A DNA stretch of 64,000 bases from Tetraselmis striata (Eukaryota; Chlorophyta; Chlorodendrophyceae; Chlorodendrales; Chlorodendraceae): NCBI GenBank assembly GCA_006384855.1, contig VCJN01000800.1, positions 1 through 64,000 on the forward strand, given 5' to 3'. The notes below the pieces were generated by a model. The model did not search any database and was not told the DNA's origin. It worked only from the letters and a program-made list of their open reading frames with translations. The position numbers and the translations under genes were made by a program. Numbering within the stretch: position 1 is the stretch's first letter; every line of letters starts with the position of its first letter. Positions 9,501-20,939 of this stretch are shown here, piece by piece.

Positions 9501-11739
9501 CGCGTGCCTCCACCCGCACGCGACGCTGCAGCGGCTGCTGTCGGACGGGCTGCGCCACTCGGGGCAGCTGCCGGCCGTGCTGCTGGTGCTGCGCCGCCTG
9601 CCCGCCCTGCTGTGCTCGGACCCCGCCGCGTTGACTACTCCCCAGCCGCCAGCTCCTGAGACGGGCAACGTGTCCGCATGCTGCTCCGAACTGAGGCGGC
9701 AGCTAGTGGCGGAGCCCGGCGCCGCGCGCGGTGTGATCAACGCGACGGCCGACATGCTGTCGAGCCTGGTGAGAGACGTCCCGGGTGATGCACGCGCGCC
9801 GCTGCTATCTCGGGACACGCTGCTGTGTCAGCTGGCGGTGCCTCTGATGGAGGAGGCGGAGGCTGCGATGCCGCCGACATCGCCAGCGACCGCCTCCGAC
9901 GGCAATGCCTCTGCAACCCGCGCCATCCTGGCCATCGCGATCAACGCCGCTCGTCTTTCGCTTGGCCTCGTTGGGGCACCTGAGTGCGAGGCGCTGTCTC
10001 GTGAGGACTGGCGTGGTAGCCCTCTGCTGACAGCCGACGCGCGTGGCCATGTGCTCCGCCTCGTCCGTTGTCTGCTTCGACTATCAGGTAAGCTTATATG
10101 TGACTTTCAACGCTGATGGACTATGGGAAGGTTGATTGTGCCATTGTTTACTCACGAATACGTCTTCTTTATTCAATTCTGTCTGCCGGCTGTTCGAAAG
10201 CACGCGATTTTGCGGGCGGGGCTTGCTGACTGTGGCCTCGTCGCTGTGCTGTTGCCGGGAGCAGGGCTGCCTCGACGCGCAGACGATCACTGGATACCGG
10301 AGCGTGCCGCAGCGGGCGAGCTGCTGCGGAGCATTGCTGCTTCGCTCGCAGCTGGCTGCCACCCAATGACCGGCCGGCCAGCCCGCGCTCGGCGCGCACT
10401 GGCTCTGTCGCAGGAGCTCCTCGAGTGCGCGGCCGACGCGAACTGGTCGTCGCGCGTGCTGCTGGTCGAGCTGATGCCGCTGGGGCCTTCGGCTACTGCC
10501 GATGCTGCCTGGCACCCAGAGCATGGCGTCCCTCCGCTGATGCCGCCTTCGCTGATGGCGGCGTGCCCAATCCGAGAACGGCTCCGCGGTAAGCAAGCAG
10601 AAAGCTTACCACCTCATACTCCCACCGCACGGGAGCAAGGCACTGTCCGCGACTGGTTCGTCCTTGGCGCGAGCTTGCCGCCTCGGCCCGCGACCCTGGT
10701 TTCGCCGATCTCCAGTAAGGCGACCGATGCTCCGTCAAAATGCGCCGCAACGGCTCTGTCGGCGATGCTTGCGCGTCGCGTGACGGCGCTGCCGGACGCT
10801 GGGCTCAGGCTGGCGCTGCTGGCAGAAGCGTGCACCTTCCTGCCGGGCCTCACGCAGGAAGAAGCTGCTCGCCTCACAGAGCACGCCATCCCTGCTCTGC
10901 TGGACACCTGCATAACCGCTGCCGTTGCTGCCGACTCCGCGAGTCCTGCGACCGAGTGTCGGTCGCGAGACCCTGACATCGGTACTTCGATCACACAAGA
11001 GGCGCCCCGAGCCTGCCGGCCTGCCGCTGTTATCGCTGAGGATACTGTTCGCTGCGGCGAAAAGAGCGCTGTTGGGGTATCCGAGAGCTTCCACCGAGAG
11101 GATGAGGCTTCGCACGCACCCGTGGTTTCCGGCGTCGCTCGTGCGATAACGCTCGACCTGCTGCTGCGTGCCGCCATTGTGACGGGTCGCGCCGGCCAGG
11201 GCACGGCGAGTGATGCTCTGATCCGGCAGTACTGCGCCGCTGCAGAGTCCGCGTCGACGACGACTAAGGCGGAAGCTGCCGGCGCTGGCGCGCCGGCCTG
11301 CGCAGCTGCCGGTTTCTGTGTCGGCGGCGTGCCGCAGGCGTTGCGCTGCTTGCGCGACGGCAGCACCGCTGCTGCGGCTCTCGCCCGGATACCAGGTGCC
11401 GACGCCTCGCCACTGTCGGTGCTGCTGATGCAGCTTTTGGAGCGCCTCGCACCGGCCCTCAGCGGAGCCACCAACGAAATCCGCGTCTGCTGCGACGCGG
11501 CGAGAGCTGCGCTGTCGAAGGAGCTATGCTGCGGCAGCGGCATAAGGAGGATTTCCGACAGCGGCGACGAGGGGAGGACACGCACGTGCATCGGTACCGC
11601 GGAGCTGCTACAATGGGTGAGGGAGCAAGTTGCCACCGCGCCGCCTTCGATGCGGCAGCTGCTGGAGGTCGCAGTGGCTCGTCTGGGGCGCGCGTCGCAC
11701 ACTGAAGGTCGACCCGTAGGAGCAGCAGGGTCGGATTAG
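6524..11739 (+). CDS. 1219-aa Ala/Leu-rich helical protein, unknown
   Basis: Seven exons joined without frame conflict: 6524-6934, 7389-7683, 8154-8243, 8326-8911, 9116-9317, 9487-10087, 10265-11739. All introns are GT-AG and several carry C- or G-runs. The first ATG (MAAVVRQRGERHAW) lies 26 bp after the preceding stop. The sequence is a long chain of Leu/Ala-rich helices without signal peptide, transmembrane segment or catalytic motif that I can identify. This resembles HEAT- or ARM-type solenoid proteins in general texture, but no repeat is regular enough to assign one. The last exon (491 codons) may hide further small introns: a GTAAGC at 10589 could be a donor, but splicing it to the nearest AG would break the frame. 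TGTAA motifs follow 69-81 bases after the stop. Function unknown; a scaffold-like role is only a guess. Confidence 0.7.
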
Positions 11740-11807
11740 TTAGGGAATCATCCTGGATACGAGGACTGATGCGTAGCACCACTCTTTGCCGCATCGGTTC
11801 AAACACA

Positions 11808-11820
11808 TGTAATACTGTAA
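11808..11820 (+). terminator. Polyadenylation signals TGTAA (two)
   Basis: TGTAA occurs at 11808-11812 and 11816-11820, shortly after the TAG at 11737-11739. In green algae TGTAA is the normal nuclear poly(A) signal, placed 10-20 bases before the cleavage site. Confidence 0.6.
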
Positions 11821-13083
11821 AGAGCATCGCCAACACTAAACTCTAGAGTTCTAGACGGTGGACGGATGGGGTGCCCTGCTGCTATTATGCTTCATCAGTC
11901 TGTACTTGTGCCAGCCAGCAGGGTACCTGAGCCGGCATGACTTGCCAGCGGACCCAAAAGCCGTGTTCCTGCCAGGGGGAACCCTGTCAACGCTAGCGCT
12001 CCCCCTTAGGGTACAGCCCGTCTGAGATGGTCAAGATTTGACTCTGACTGGCACCGCAGCGACTCTGACGGTGTTGTGAATATAAATGCGACAGCACAGC
12101 CACACTCTGTGTGTCATTGTTCATGCGGCAGAACGGTCTATTTTATAGCAGAGTGAGTACGGCTAACTCAGTACCGAGCTCCATGGTCGGCATAAGCTGG
12201 TAATATCTACAATTGCCACTACCCATTGCCATGCTCACAAATCGCACACAGGGACTGCGCCGACTGCTGAATGTAGCACCAACCAAGCCCGACGAGCAAA
12301 TGGGCAGTAGTTTGCAGCTTCACTATCAGTGGATGCATGCAACGCATGACGCCCGAAGATGGTGTACTTGGTGCCTGCCCTGGAGAACACCGCACCCACC
12401 AAGCTCACTACGAGCTCGTTCCCGTGGGTGTGCCATCTTTGCGGGCAGCCACGTGGCCGTGAAGATGTCCGTACGGCTGATGTGCAGGTAATTTCAAGAC
12501 AAATTCCAAGATGATTGGGGAAATATGTCCAGCATTACTACACGTGCCAATATGGACAGGGGTGCGAATAAGCATCAATGACGGTGTATCACTGGCCGGA
12601 AACAGATGGATGTTGATAGGTCCTGCCATATTGCTCATGTAGCCAATTGCAGCGCATGAGAAGTGGTTTGCTCAACATTTCAGCATACACTATTCAGCGC
12701 TGTGGATTAAACAGATAATCGCACTCTCTTGGCAGGGACCACTCGTCACACCTTAGTAGGCCCTTTCGGCCCTAAGCAGCATGCTGCCGGCAGAGAGTCG
12801 CTATTCCAGACCAGTACACTTGAATGGCGTATTGCTCCTGGCTGACACACAATGCGCAGGCTCTTTGCCAAATTACCATGACCCCCCCCCTCCCACACAC
12901 ACGCACACAGACACACACACCATACAATGCGGGTACTGGCTCCTGCGCATCCTCCAGTCAAACCCTGCAATCCTGGGGGAAGTGATGGTCTGGTGCTTGT
13001 TTACCTACAAATGCTGCGTGGCTGGTCACTGGTTGTGGCGCTGTGCTGCTTGACATGGCGCCGGCGGGAATTGGTATGTATCG
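11821..13083. other. Intergenic between two 3' ends
   Basis: About 1.2 kb between the end of the 1219-aa gene and the end of the L4 gene, which converge here. No exon is supported. It contains a C-run followed by a CA-rich simple repeat at about 12883-12925. Confidence 0.4.
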
Positions 13084-13088
13084 TTACA
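13084..13088 (-). terminator. TGTAA poly(A) signal of the L4 gene
   Basis: TTACA on the + strand, TGTAA on the coding strand, about 18 bases after the L4 stop codon. Confidence 0.5.
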
Positions 13089-13106
13089 CTGTGGGGGGTG
13101 GGTGGC

Positions 13107-14349
13107 CTAGGCGCCGTACTTCTCCTGGATGACGGCCAGCGCGGGCTGCTCGACCACCACCTTGTCGGCGCGCAGCAGGTCGTAGATGTTGACGTTGTTC
13201 ACGTCGGCGATGCAGAGCTTCTTCACGTTCTTGCCCGACTTGAAGACGTTCTCGTTCTTGCCGTTGGTGAGCAGGATGGCGTGCTCGCTCATGACGTCGA
13301 CGCCCACCTTGGACAGCGCATCCACCAGGCTCTTGGTCTTGACCTCGGAGAAGCTCTCCAGCCCGTCGACGACCACCATGTCGCACGCCGCGTTCTGCAG
13401 CGCGGTGCCCATCGCCAGCTGGCGCTCCTTCTGGTTCATCTTAATGGTCCAGTCCTTGGGCTGTAAGCACCGGACAAAGCCAGGCGTCAGTGCCGCGTAA
13501 AATCTGCCCCGTGAAGGCAAGAGCGCCGCCCAGGCATGGGTTCTCCTTCTCTACTCTCCCTGCGTGGGGTTAACGACCGGCTCGCTCGGCGCGAGAAGCG
13601 GCAGTCGCAGCGCGGCGGTCACCTTGGGGCCAAAGACGACACCACCGCCGGGCTTCAGCGGGGTCCGGGTGCTACCCTGCCGCGCCATGCCGGTGCCCTT
13701 CTGCTTGACGGGCTTGCGCCCACCGCCGCGCACCTCCGCCCGCGTCTTGGTGGATGCGGTTCCCTGCACAGCGGCCGCAGCTCGCCGGAGTCAGTGCGCG
13801 GAGCTTGCCAGCCACCCAGCCAGCCACCCAGCTGCATCCACTACATTGTTCCCAAATAAGACCAGCCTGGGCAAGGAGCCTCCTGTGCGCTCACAAGCCA
13901 AGCCAGAATGCCCGAGCTGTGCATCCTGACGGCAGGTATCCCTCCTTGGAATTAGTATTACCCTGTTCGGCGGCCAACAACGGCTGACCAGGGTGAACCG
14001 CGGGTCCTTTCCGGGCGGCCAATGTGCGGGTCCGGAGATGGGGTACCTGGCGGGCATTCTGGCGGACAGTGACGATGTAGCGGTGCACGAGGCCCTTGGC
14101 CTTGTCATCTTCGACGACCTTGAGCGCCAGATTCTCGCTTCCCTTGCTGCTGCCATCCAGTCCCTTCACGGGCAGGGACACGGGCTCGGCCACCAGGGAG
14201 GCGGACACCTGCAGGGCGCGGCGCCCGGCGGCGGGCCGGCCGGCCAACGGGGCGGCCAGCGTGGCGGCGCGGGGTGCGGGGGCAGCGGCGCGGCGCATGC
14301 CTACGAAGCGCGCCGGAGCCGCAGCCCGGGCAGTCATGGCGGCTGGCAT
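13107..14349 (-). CDS. Plastid large-subunit ribosomal protein L4 (uL4c)
   Basis: Nuclear gene for a protein of the chloroplast 50S subunit. Three exons: 14349-14047, 13763-13623 and 13460-13107, all phase 0 with GT-AG introns, giving 265 aa. The first ATG with a suitable leader is at 14349 ([20 protein letters not shown]): an Ala/Arg/Pro-rich, acid-poor stretch typical of a transit peptide, running to about [16 protein letters not shown] where the mature L4 begins. Family landmarks are the basic loop [19 protein letters not shown] that threads into the ribosomal exit tunnel, [13 protein letters not shown] across the second junction, and [17 protein letters not shown]. The C-terminal half carries the usual L4 fold ending [14 protein letters not shown]. 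An upstream open frame without ATG continues to 14430. Nuclear location of this gene is typical of the green lineage. An L4 of another compartment is unlikely given the leader and the plastid-type tunnel loop. Confidence 0.92.
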
Positions 14350-15189
14350 GGCGGCAGGAGTAGTCAGCAGGAGCGGTGCTGGTGCCGGGGTAACTGGCGG
14401 TGGGGGTGGCGGCGCTGTAGAGCGAGCCAATGCGCGATGGGGTGCCGCTGGCTCCCCGGCGGCGGGGGCGGATAAAGCCGCTCTCGCCCCTCAGACTGCC
14501 ACGCGTCGGCGGCGCCTAGCGGTAAGGGCAAGGTACCTGGTACCAGTAAGGGTACCCAAGTACTGGTGCCGTGCGAGTATTTTGTCGGTATTACACACGC
14601 GTCCTATCAAGAAAGTAATCACGGACCGTAGGCCATGTAAACTACGTGGATTCTCAATCGGCGGGGAACTATATATGATGACATCACTACCACTCTAGTC
14701 GCCATATACTACCGACAGGATACATACCCGTACATTCCTCAGTAGTGGGGAGAAAATGGGGAGAAATCAGAACACGGCGATACTGGTGTGAATTACAAAA
14801 CGGCTAGCACCAAATCCACCGCTAAAAGCAGTGAACACTTAAAATATTAACACAGCAAGCCGCATCCTATCTATACGAGGCGGGATGGGTAGGTGATGCG
14901 CGCACGGTTCAGTCCGGGCCACGCGTGCACAAGTGTGCGAGGGTGATCCCCGGACGTGCTGTGCAGCTTCGGCAACGGGATGGCGGACGAATCTTTGTTG
15001 TATGATGAGGGAGCAAGCACACTCATGAGCCAGCACCACCAAAGCAAGCTCAAACCCCGAGGAGATATTGTGAGAAAGGCCTCATGGTGAGCCCAAGTGG
15101 TGCACCGAGTGCCCCGCGATGAGAGGACACCCCGATCCGCGGCCAGGCATGCGACACCGCGTGCAGTGCAGCGCACCCCCTTGCTCACC
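14350..15189. other. Upstream region of L4 and unassigned sequence
   Basis: Likely promoter and leader of the L4 gene next to the ATG, then AT-richer DNA with no supported exon. Confidence 0.35.
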
Positions 15190-15868
15190 TCACCTAGTGT
15201 GCCGAAGACCATGCCCCCGTGCACTCCGGCATGTCCATGATGTCTCCGAGGGGCCCTTCTGTCCCGGCTTCGTGTTGTGCCACGCCGCATCCCGCACTGC
15301 CAGGCCCCTTTGTATGTCGTCCAACAAGGAGCGCTCGACCGACAGGATCCGCAGCCGTGGCCCGGGGCGCACCGCAATGTACTTGACCACGTATCGCATA
15401 ATCTTGCTGAACTCAAGCAGTGTGGGCTTCAAGCTCGTCCGGGGATTATAGTTCCCGGTCACGACGTTGAACGCCGGGAGGGAGAGCCCTGCGTCCGGCA
15501 CCGGGTCCTTGAGTTCATGCATGGGTACGTTGTTGCCGAGAGGCACTTCCAGCGGGGACAAGTCATCCACCTCCCGGCGTATAGCGATGCCTTGATCGTG
15601 AACACATTGATCGAAGAAGGTGTCACTTAGCAACAGCGTCATGCTGTACACGCACGCCAATGAGCGTCTCAATGTGCCGGAAGGTACATGAGCGCGTCGC
15701 CATAAAGGTCGACAATGACGGGGTTGTGCTCTGTCGAGGGCATGATGATACGCCTCCCAATTATAACTCTCGGAGCCAAGCATCGGCTAGGCAGAAAGAA
15801 GTACCCGGCAGCGACTCACCTTCCGCAGCTCATGCAGAGTCGACCGTCCGCGTGGTACGGAAACGCTA
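15190..15868 (-). pseudogene. Decayed coding region, unknown family
   Basis: The minus strand shows protein-like open stretches that change frame. From 15868 a segment containing YHADGRLCMSCG ends at a good GTGAGT donor (about 15823). After an acceptor ending CTGCCTAG near 15786 comes RRIIMPSTEHNPVIVDLYGD, which stops after ALMYLPAH unless a frame shift near 15670 is allowed. The following frame (down to 15190) contains LLLSDTFFDQCVHDQGIAI, PAFNVVTGNYNPRTSLKPTL and RPGPRLRILSVERSLLDDI. The composition is that of a real protein, but I do not recognise the family. A degenerate mobile-element gene is the likely reading, given the neighbours. Confidence 0.4.
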
Positions 15869-15871
15869 AAA

Positions 15872-15900
15872 TCCCTTAAAATCCCTAAACCCTAAAACCC
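15872..15900. repeat. Degenerate telomere-like block
   Basis: Contains CCCTAAACCCTAAAACCC preceded by two decayed units. CCCTAAA (TTTAGGG) and CCCTAAAA are the plant and Chlamydomonas-type telomere repeats. The block is interstitial and very short. Similar scraps lie near 49088-49135, 52690-52705 and 54095-54165. Confidence 0.5.
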
Positions 15901-15906
15901 ACGAGT

Positions 15907-16018
15907 GGCCCGAACTCCCGAACCACTCCGAATTGAAATGAGTTTGGCACGCACAATACCTACCTACCACTAGTGTGCCGAACTCATTTCAATTCGGAGT
16001 GGTTCGGGAGTTCGGGCC
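15907..16018. repeat. Foldback repeat with 38-bp perfect arms
   Basis: The arm 15907-15944 (starting GGCCCGAACTCCCGAACCAC) is repeated in perfect inverted orientation at 15981-16018. Pairing extends a further 6 bp inwards with one mismatch, leaving a 24-base loop. It begins just after the telomere-like block and shares the CGAAC/GTTCG vocabulary with the region at 16494-16680, so both may be parts of one foldback element. Confidence 0.9.
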
Positions 16019-16493
16019 GAAACCGAACTGAACCCCCCAAACTTAGTTTGGCCTGAGCTGCCTCGAAAATCGCCCGAACTGGGGGTTTCCGACCTACTCC
16101 GAATTCACCATATATGACCCCAGCGAGTTATCGCAACGTCCGTACATGCATGATGGAGATAACAAGGCCGTGTTCTGCGGTGAGAAACTTGCCGCGCAAC
16201 ACACCCCATACCCCCTCCAAATAAGGTGCACCAATATTGGTGCACGGGCCGCCATCGCCTATCCTGCAGACGGAACTTCCACACTTCAACACCCAATGAA
16301 ACCTAAACCATGTCCATTGTCAACCTGATATGGAGTCGCCACCCATCACGTCTCATGAACGATCGTGGCGATGAGGACATACATATGACGACACCAAATT
16401 GTTGTTGCTTGCAACATGTTGCCATTGCACGTTTATTAATACTAATTGCATCAGGCGTATTAATACTAATTCTAGGCGTATTATTCATTTTGC
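16019..16493. other. Unassigned, no gene seen
   Basis: AT-richer sequence without a supported exon. A local direct duplication of a TATTAATACTAATT-type unit lies at about 16432-16474. Confidence 0.35.
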
Positions 16494-16680
16494 AGTTCGG
16501 TGCTTGGTAGTTCGGTGGCAGTTCGGTTGTAGTTCGGACTGAACGCAGTTCTGTTCGGGCAGTTCGGGCAGTTCACTTGTTCGGCTCAGTCCGAACTGTG
16601 GTTCAGTTCGGTCCGACCTGAATTCGGGGAGTTCAGCCGAATTCAGTTCGGTCCGAACCGCGCTCGGCCGATGTGAGTTA
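16494..16680. repeat. GTTCGG-rich low-complexity block
   Basis: About 190 bases dominated by irregularly spaced GTTCGG and CGAAC words on both strands, without a fixed period. The same words make up the arms of the foldback at 15907-16018, so this may be the other end of one roughly 0.8-kb element (15907-16680). Confidence 0.5.
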
Positions 16681-17341
16681 ATATTCCGCACTACCCCGGC
16701 AAGGATTACTGTTTAAATGAATTACAGTACTTATGTCATTGTGTCTCATCCAGCAGCAGTAGCAGTACTGTAGTAAATGTCGAACATCAGTCGCTCCTTC
16801 ACGTGGTCGCAACACGGGCGCGTACTACGTCCGCGACGCCGCCGCCCATCACGCGCACGGATGGTTAACTACAGGTACCAGTATCACATTAAATATTTAT
16901 TTTAGTACCTGCAGTAACTTGCATTATTCATTATTTTTCTGGACTTAACAGGGTTTAGGCGGACATGCCACCGACCCAGTGGCGCTGGCAGGCAATTCGC
17001 GCGGATCCCATCCCTGTGCATGTAGTGTACAGTTCATAATATACTACAATGTATTAATTAATGGTACTAGTCGCTTTATTGCATTGCTCCTGATGCTGAA
17101 GCATTTTGATAGTCGCCAAGATACACGGACATGAGTGGACGAGACGAGAAAAAAATGTAACGCGCTGTAACAGCCACCATTGCTGGTGTGCGCTGGCGGC
17201 CGACCACACCTCGAGGCCACGGGGCACACTACGAGTGACCTGCAGGGCCTCAAACACACTGGGATCAGAGCATTTCAGGCCGCGACATAAGCCAAACTGG
17301 GGCGGGCTGTACTCGCCGTGCGCGCTCACCAAATCGTGGTG
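16681..17341. other. Unassigned, upstream of the zinc-finger gene
   Basis: No exon is supported. The last part may be 5' leader or an intron of the following C2H2 gene, because its frame is open from 17318 without an ATG. Confidence 0.3.
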
Positions 17342-18111
17342 ATGATGTTGAACTCTATTCGACGGGAGGAGGCGACGCTGCGGTCGAAGGGCCCTCCGCA
17401 GGTCGGGGTGGGCACACACGGCGCGTCCCCAGTGCCCTTGAAACTGCACGAGCCGCAGTGGAAGGCCTCGCACCGCGCAGTGCCGTGTCACATGCATGGA
17501 TGCGGCGCGAAGTTTCACAGCAGCGACCAGCTCTCGACGCACTTGGCGGACGTTCATGCTGATCTCAGGCAAAGCCCATCAAAGCCCTCCGCGTGGTGGG
17601 CCACTGTTCGAGCAACTCGGGTTTCCACTCAGGGCAACGTACCCTCACTCTTATATCACTATTGACATGCGTCAAGCTCTACCGGTCAGAGGCAAACCGA
17701 ATCGGCACACTAACTAACTGTCGTAGTACAAGTGTGTGTATCTGTGCGGTATGGGAATGGTCTTTCGATTAGCCTGCAACGCTCAGGCGGGGCTTTGGCC
17801 ATCGGTCTTGGCTGACAGTTGCAATGGCTGCTTGTGAAAACAGATGCCCGTCGGCAAAGTGCTACATGTCATTTACCAACGCCGAGGCGCTGCAGAAGCA
17901 CGTGCTGAACAAGCACCAGCGCAATATCTGTCCGATCTGCGCGGTGGAAGTCAGCTCTGAGGGACACCTGAAACAACACATTGCCTCCAAGCACGACACA
18001 CCAGTGCCCAGATGGCAGCCCTCACAGGGTAAGAATGTCAGTTTTGAGATGTTCCAGGCCATGCTGCAGGGCAACATGATTCAGCAGAAGCGTAAGATTG
18101 CGGCAAAGTAG
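17342..18111 (+). CDS. C2H2 zinc-finger protein, three fingers
   Basis: Two exons: 17342-17568 and 17844-18111, giving 164 aa. The junction uses a GC donor (CTCAG then GCAAAG) and an AG acceptor at 17842-17843, both phase 2. Splicing places three C2H2 fingers in a row: CHMHGC with HLADVH (residues about 50-70), CPSAKC with HVLNKH, and CPIC with HIASKH. The C-terminal tail (NVSFEMFQAMLQGNMIQQ, then KRKIAAK) is helical and basic. The fingers imply nucleic-acid binding, probably in the nucleus. The true start may lie further upstream, since the frame stays open to 17318 without another ATG. The composition is AT-richer than the larger host genes and the gene sits among repeats, so it could be transposon-derived. 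Confidence 0.6.
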
Positions 18112-19919
18112 AGACAAGCGCAATCGCTCCACGCTCCACAACCCGGGAGGATTCACTCGACCATTGCCCGCAATAGGGGTTGACAAACGCCGGAACAACT
18201 GCAGTGCCCACCCACCAGGCATCGATAAGAAATTGGTTAGTGTGAGACTTTAGGGATAAGCCTCAACCTGCCAGACATTAGTACAGTCTAGATATCAATC
18301 TTGTGGATATTTGGATTGATATCTTCTGGTGAGTAACTGGTCTTAAGGTGCCACCTGATTCAATAACTACAATAACTGCCTTGCAGCACTCCTGAAGTCT
18401 TGATAGATTGCCCTTTCCCTCCCAGTCGTAATATGTTGTTAGCCGCACCATGTAACAGTACCTCGCGGCATGTGGATCCTGCTGGCGTGGCAGGTGCATA
18501 GTACACCAGGAATCGGGTTTCCTTCCAAACATGATGTGAAATCAAACATCATTGCGAAAGAAAAGTGGCTTTGCTGTGAAGTTGAATGGCCGCAATATTT
18601 ATGAGATAGCCAGGCACCAGTAAGGAAGGCAGCTGACATGCTGAACATATCACTCATGCAATGCATTGGATTTGTCAGACTTCACAGGAAATGATAGTGA
18701 TGCGCATCCATATAAACACTCCCCAACTCATTGGGGCATAGCTTGTAACAGCAACACAGACAACATGGATGAGCATGTGCTGATGGTGCATTGCTACAGC
18801 ATACACAAACTACATGTCTTGCCAATATCGCTGATTGCTGCCGCCATTGTTGCTGATGCATATTTCACAACATCAGCGGCTCTCATCTTCCACAGACCCT
18901 TTGCTGCGCTTGCTCTGTGGTGCAGACTCTTGACACATGTAATGCTGCCCATCATGAACATAGTGTCTGGCTCGCCGCACAGCAGCATGATAATGCAGAT
19001 GCTACAGCGCCTACAGGAAAAAGAAAGGAAGAACGACTGATTGCATTATGCAATATGCATTGTGGTACGCAGATGTTTCATAGATATAGCCGTAGTTGAC
19101 ACCGTCTGATATTGATTGGTACTATCAAAGGTGCCTCCTTGCTCACGCAATACTCGAAAGAACGGCCACAACAGCACGCTACTACTACATATTACCACAG
19201 CCGCAGAATGTGTATCATATTGTTCGCGTTCAGGTACCCATACCGGCGCGTGCCCGATCTTTTTTTTGAACAACAATATAAGTTACCGTTGGCGTTATTA
19301 CACAGTTTGAGTTCGCCACTACCCTTACCTTTATGAATATTTACCCGAATCCGAGCATTAATTAATGACATCAATGTGCGTTATGTATGACATGACGATA
19401 TCTCGTTTGAGGCTACCAGTACCCGTACTCCAAGTCCCTCATTTAAAATTATTGTAAAATTATTCGATTTAACAATAATATCACTCCGATACGGGTTTTT
19501 ACACGGGATTGTAGAAGGGTTTTTGGCGAATAGTCGATGACCAGTCCCCGCCCCTATTTATAATACGGGTAGTTTATTAAAGACGACCCCCGGGGGTAGT
19601 CGACAGTTTCGGTGCCCCAACTTATTAGGGCAAATATTTGGCCGGGGGCGGCTGCCGACGGCGGTTCGGGGCAGGACGGGCAGTTTAAAGCTACCAGGTA
19701 CTAATCCTTATCGGCAGAATCGAGGCGCGCAGAGCATACGCCCAAGGATGCTGATGGAATATCTTGGCCACCTGCCGCGCGCCTGCTGGCCGAGAGAGCG
19801 CTACGAGTACAAGGGGATAAGTACGTAGCGTTTCCTTTTTTATATTACATCAGGGCTTTCACGAGTACCGTTTGCCAGTACATTAACAAGCGGCTTGCTG
19901 GGTTGATTTTCTAGTACTC
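18112..19919. other. Unassigned AT-rich region with possible decayed exons
   Basis: Between about 18280 and 19040 there are weak minus-strand coding signals: a strong-looking acceptor (TTCTTTTTCCTGTAG on the minus strand near 19012) followed by GEPDTMFMMGSITCVKSLHH, and near 18540-18320 a frame reading YYDWEGKGNLSRLQECCKAV. A + strand frame at 18765-19040 overlaps them. None can be joined into a gene. From 19040 to 19920 nothing coding is seen. Confidence 0.3.
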
Positions 19920-20086
19920 TTATTACATAAGGGCTTTCACAAAAGCGCACTACAAACAGAACTAACAGCAACTATGAGAGGTTGCCGCCCAGCAAAAGAG
20001 AGACACAAGCATGAAACCAAGGTCGAGCAGGAGGACAGGGAGCCAAGAACCAAGAAGGAGCCAAGGGAACCACGAAGTCACTTAGC
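19920..20086 (+). repeat. Long direct repeat, copy 1
   Basis: About 165 bases, starting TTATTACATAAGGGCTTTCA and ending CACGAAGTCACTTAGC, recur at 21246-21408 with a handful of substitutions and short gaps. A shorter related piece lies at about 19840-19870. The two copies flank a retroelement fragment, as the ends of an LTR-type or solo-repeat insertion would. Confidence 0.8.
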
Positions 20087-20126
20087 TGCCAGGAACCAAA
20101 GGAAACCCCCGCCCCGGGGTAGGCTA

Positions 20127-20817
20127 TCAGCCGCGGCGAGGACGCTTGCAGCCAATGACCCGGGTCATAGCAACACATGCCGACGAGCGACGCGATGCAG
20201 GCGCAAGAGCACCATCACGTGCCGCACGCGCGGCCGCGACCCCGCCAAGAACGTTGTCTGCATGTGCCATGTTGATGAGCAAGGAGAAACGGCGGCGCCA
20301 CGCAGACAAGAGCTGGCCGATTTTTTGGCCAGTGTGTGCGTGGCTAGCTTTCGCGAGCTCCACCAAGAAAACCTCGGCGTGCGGGGCCAGCGAGCCAAAC
20401 TCGGAAACGGCGAAAGGAACAAAGCGAAGCATGCCGGCGGCGTTTCGGACACCCTTGTCATACTCCTGGATTTTGTGGCGCTCAGCAGCCCGCAAAGCAG
20501 TAGTTGGATCCGAGGTTGACACGCCGAGGATAGGGGCAATGGTGGTATCGACAGCAACCGTGTTTCCGCGGATACCGCCATACCCAAAAAGCCCAACATC
20601 GGCAGGCCGCCCGTCGCTGCCCTTCGGGAGAGAAACAAGCACCGAGTGACGGGTCCTTGAGGATCTGGACACCCACGCCCAGCGCGGACTTCACGTCGTG
20701 GCAAATGTCGGAAAGGCCATGTGCCGCCCACTCGTGTGCGGCGTGATTGGAGTCGCCCCCAGAGCAACGTGCCACGTGATCAGCGTATGCGACCGCCCAA
20801 GTTGGAGTGAACTCCAC
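20127..20817 (-). pseudogene. Retroelement C-terminal nuclease-like fragment
   Basis: Minus-strand coding fragment in two frames. From 20817 comes a His/Cys-rich stretch (ADHVARCSGGDSNHAAHEW) followed by AHGLSDICHDVKSALG. After a frame shift near 20655 it continues SDGRPADVGLFGYGG, NTVAVDTTIAPILGVSTSD, RAAERHKIQEYDKG and RFVPFAVSEFGSLAPHAEVF. The order RPADV, then a V-D-hydrophobic strand, then AE..K..Y, then F.PFA.E..G matches the restriction-like nuclease domain at the C-terminus of many algal and invertebrate retroelement polyproteins. The reverse transcriptase itself is absent. The frame shift and the missing 5' part make it a fossil. Family naming is from pattern memory and not verified. 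Confidence 0.5.
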
Positions 20818-20939
20818 GCCAGCATCCTCAAAACGGGCAATTTTCTAGTACTACTTTTTGTAGTAGCGACTATACGTGGATTTGTTACTGCCCTTTTTGT
20901 AATTCACACCAGTACCTTAACAAGTACCATTATCAGTAC

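Noticed and set aside
10614..11702. 362-codon minus-strand frame
   Set aside because: Antisense shadow of the last exon of the 1219-aa gene; composition is low-complexity Ser/Ala/Arg.
16310..16510. 66-codon + frame with a hydrophobic C-terminus
   Set aside because: The hydrophobic part comes from a duplicated TATTAATACTAATT unit; no splice or promoter context.
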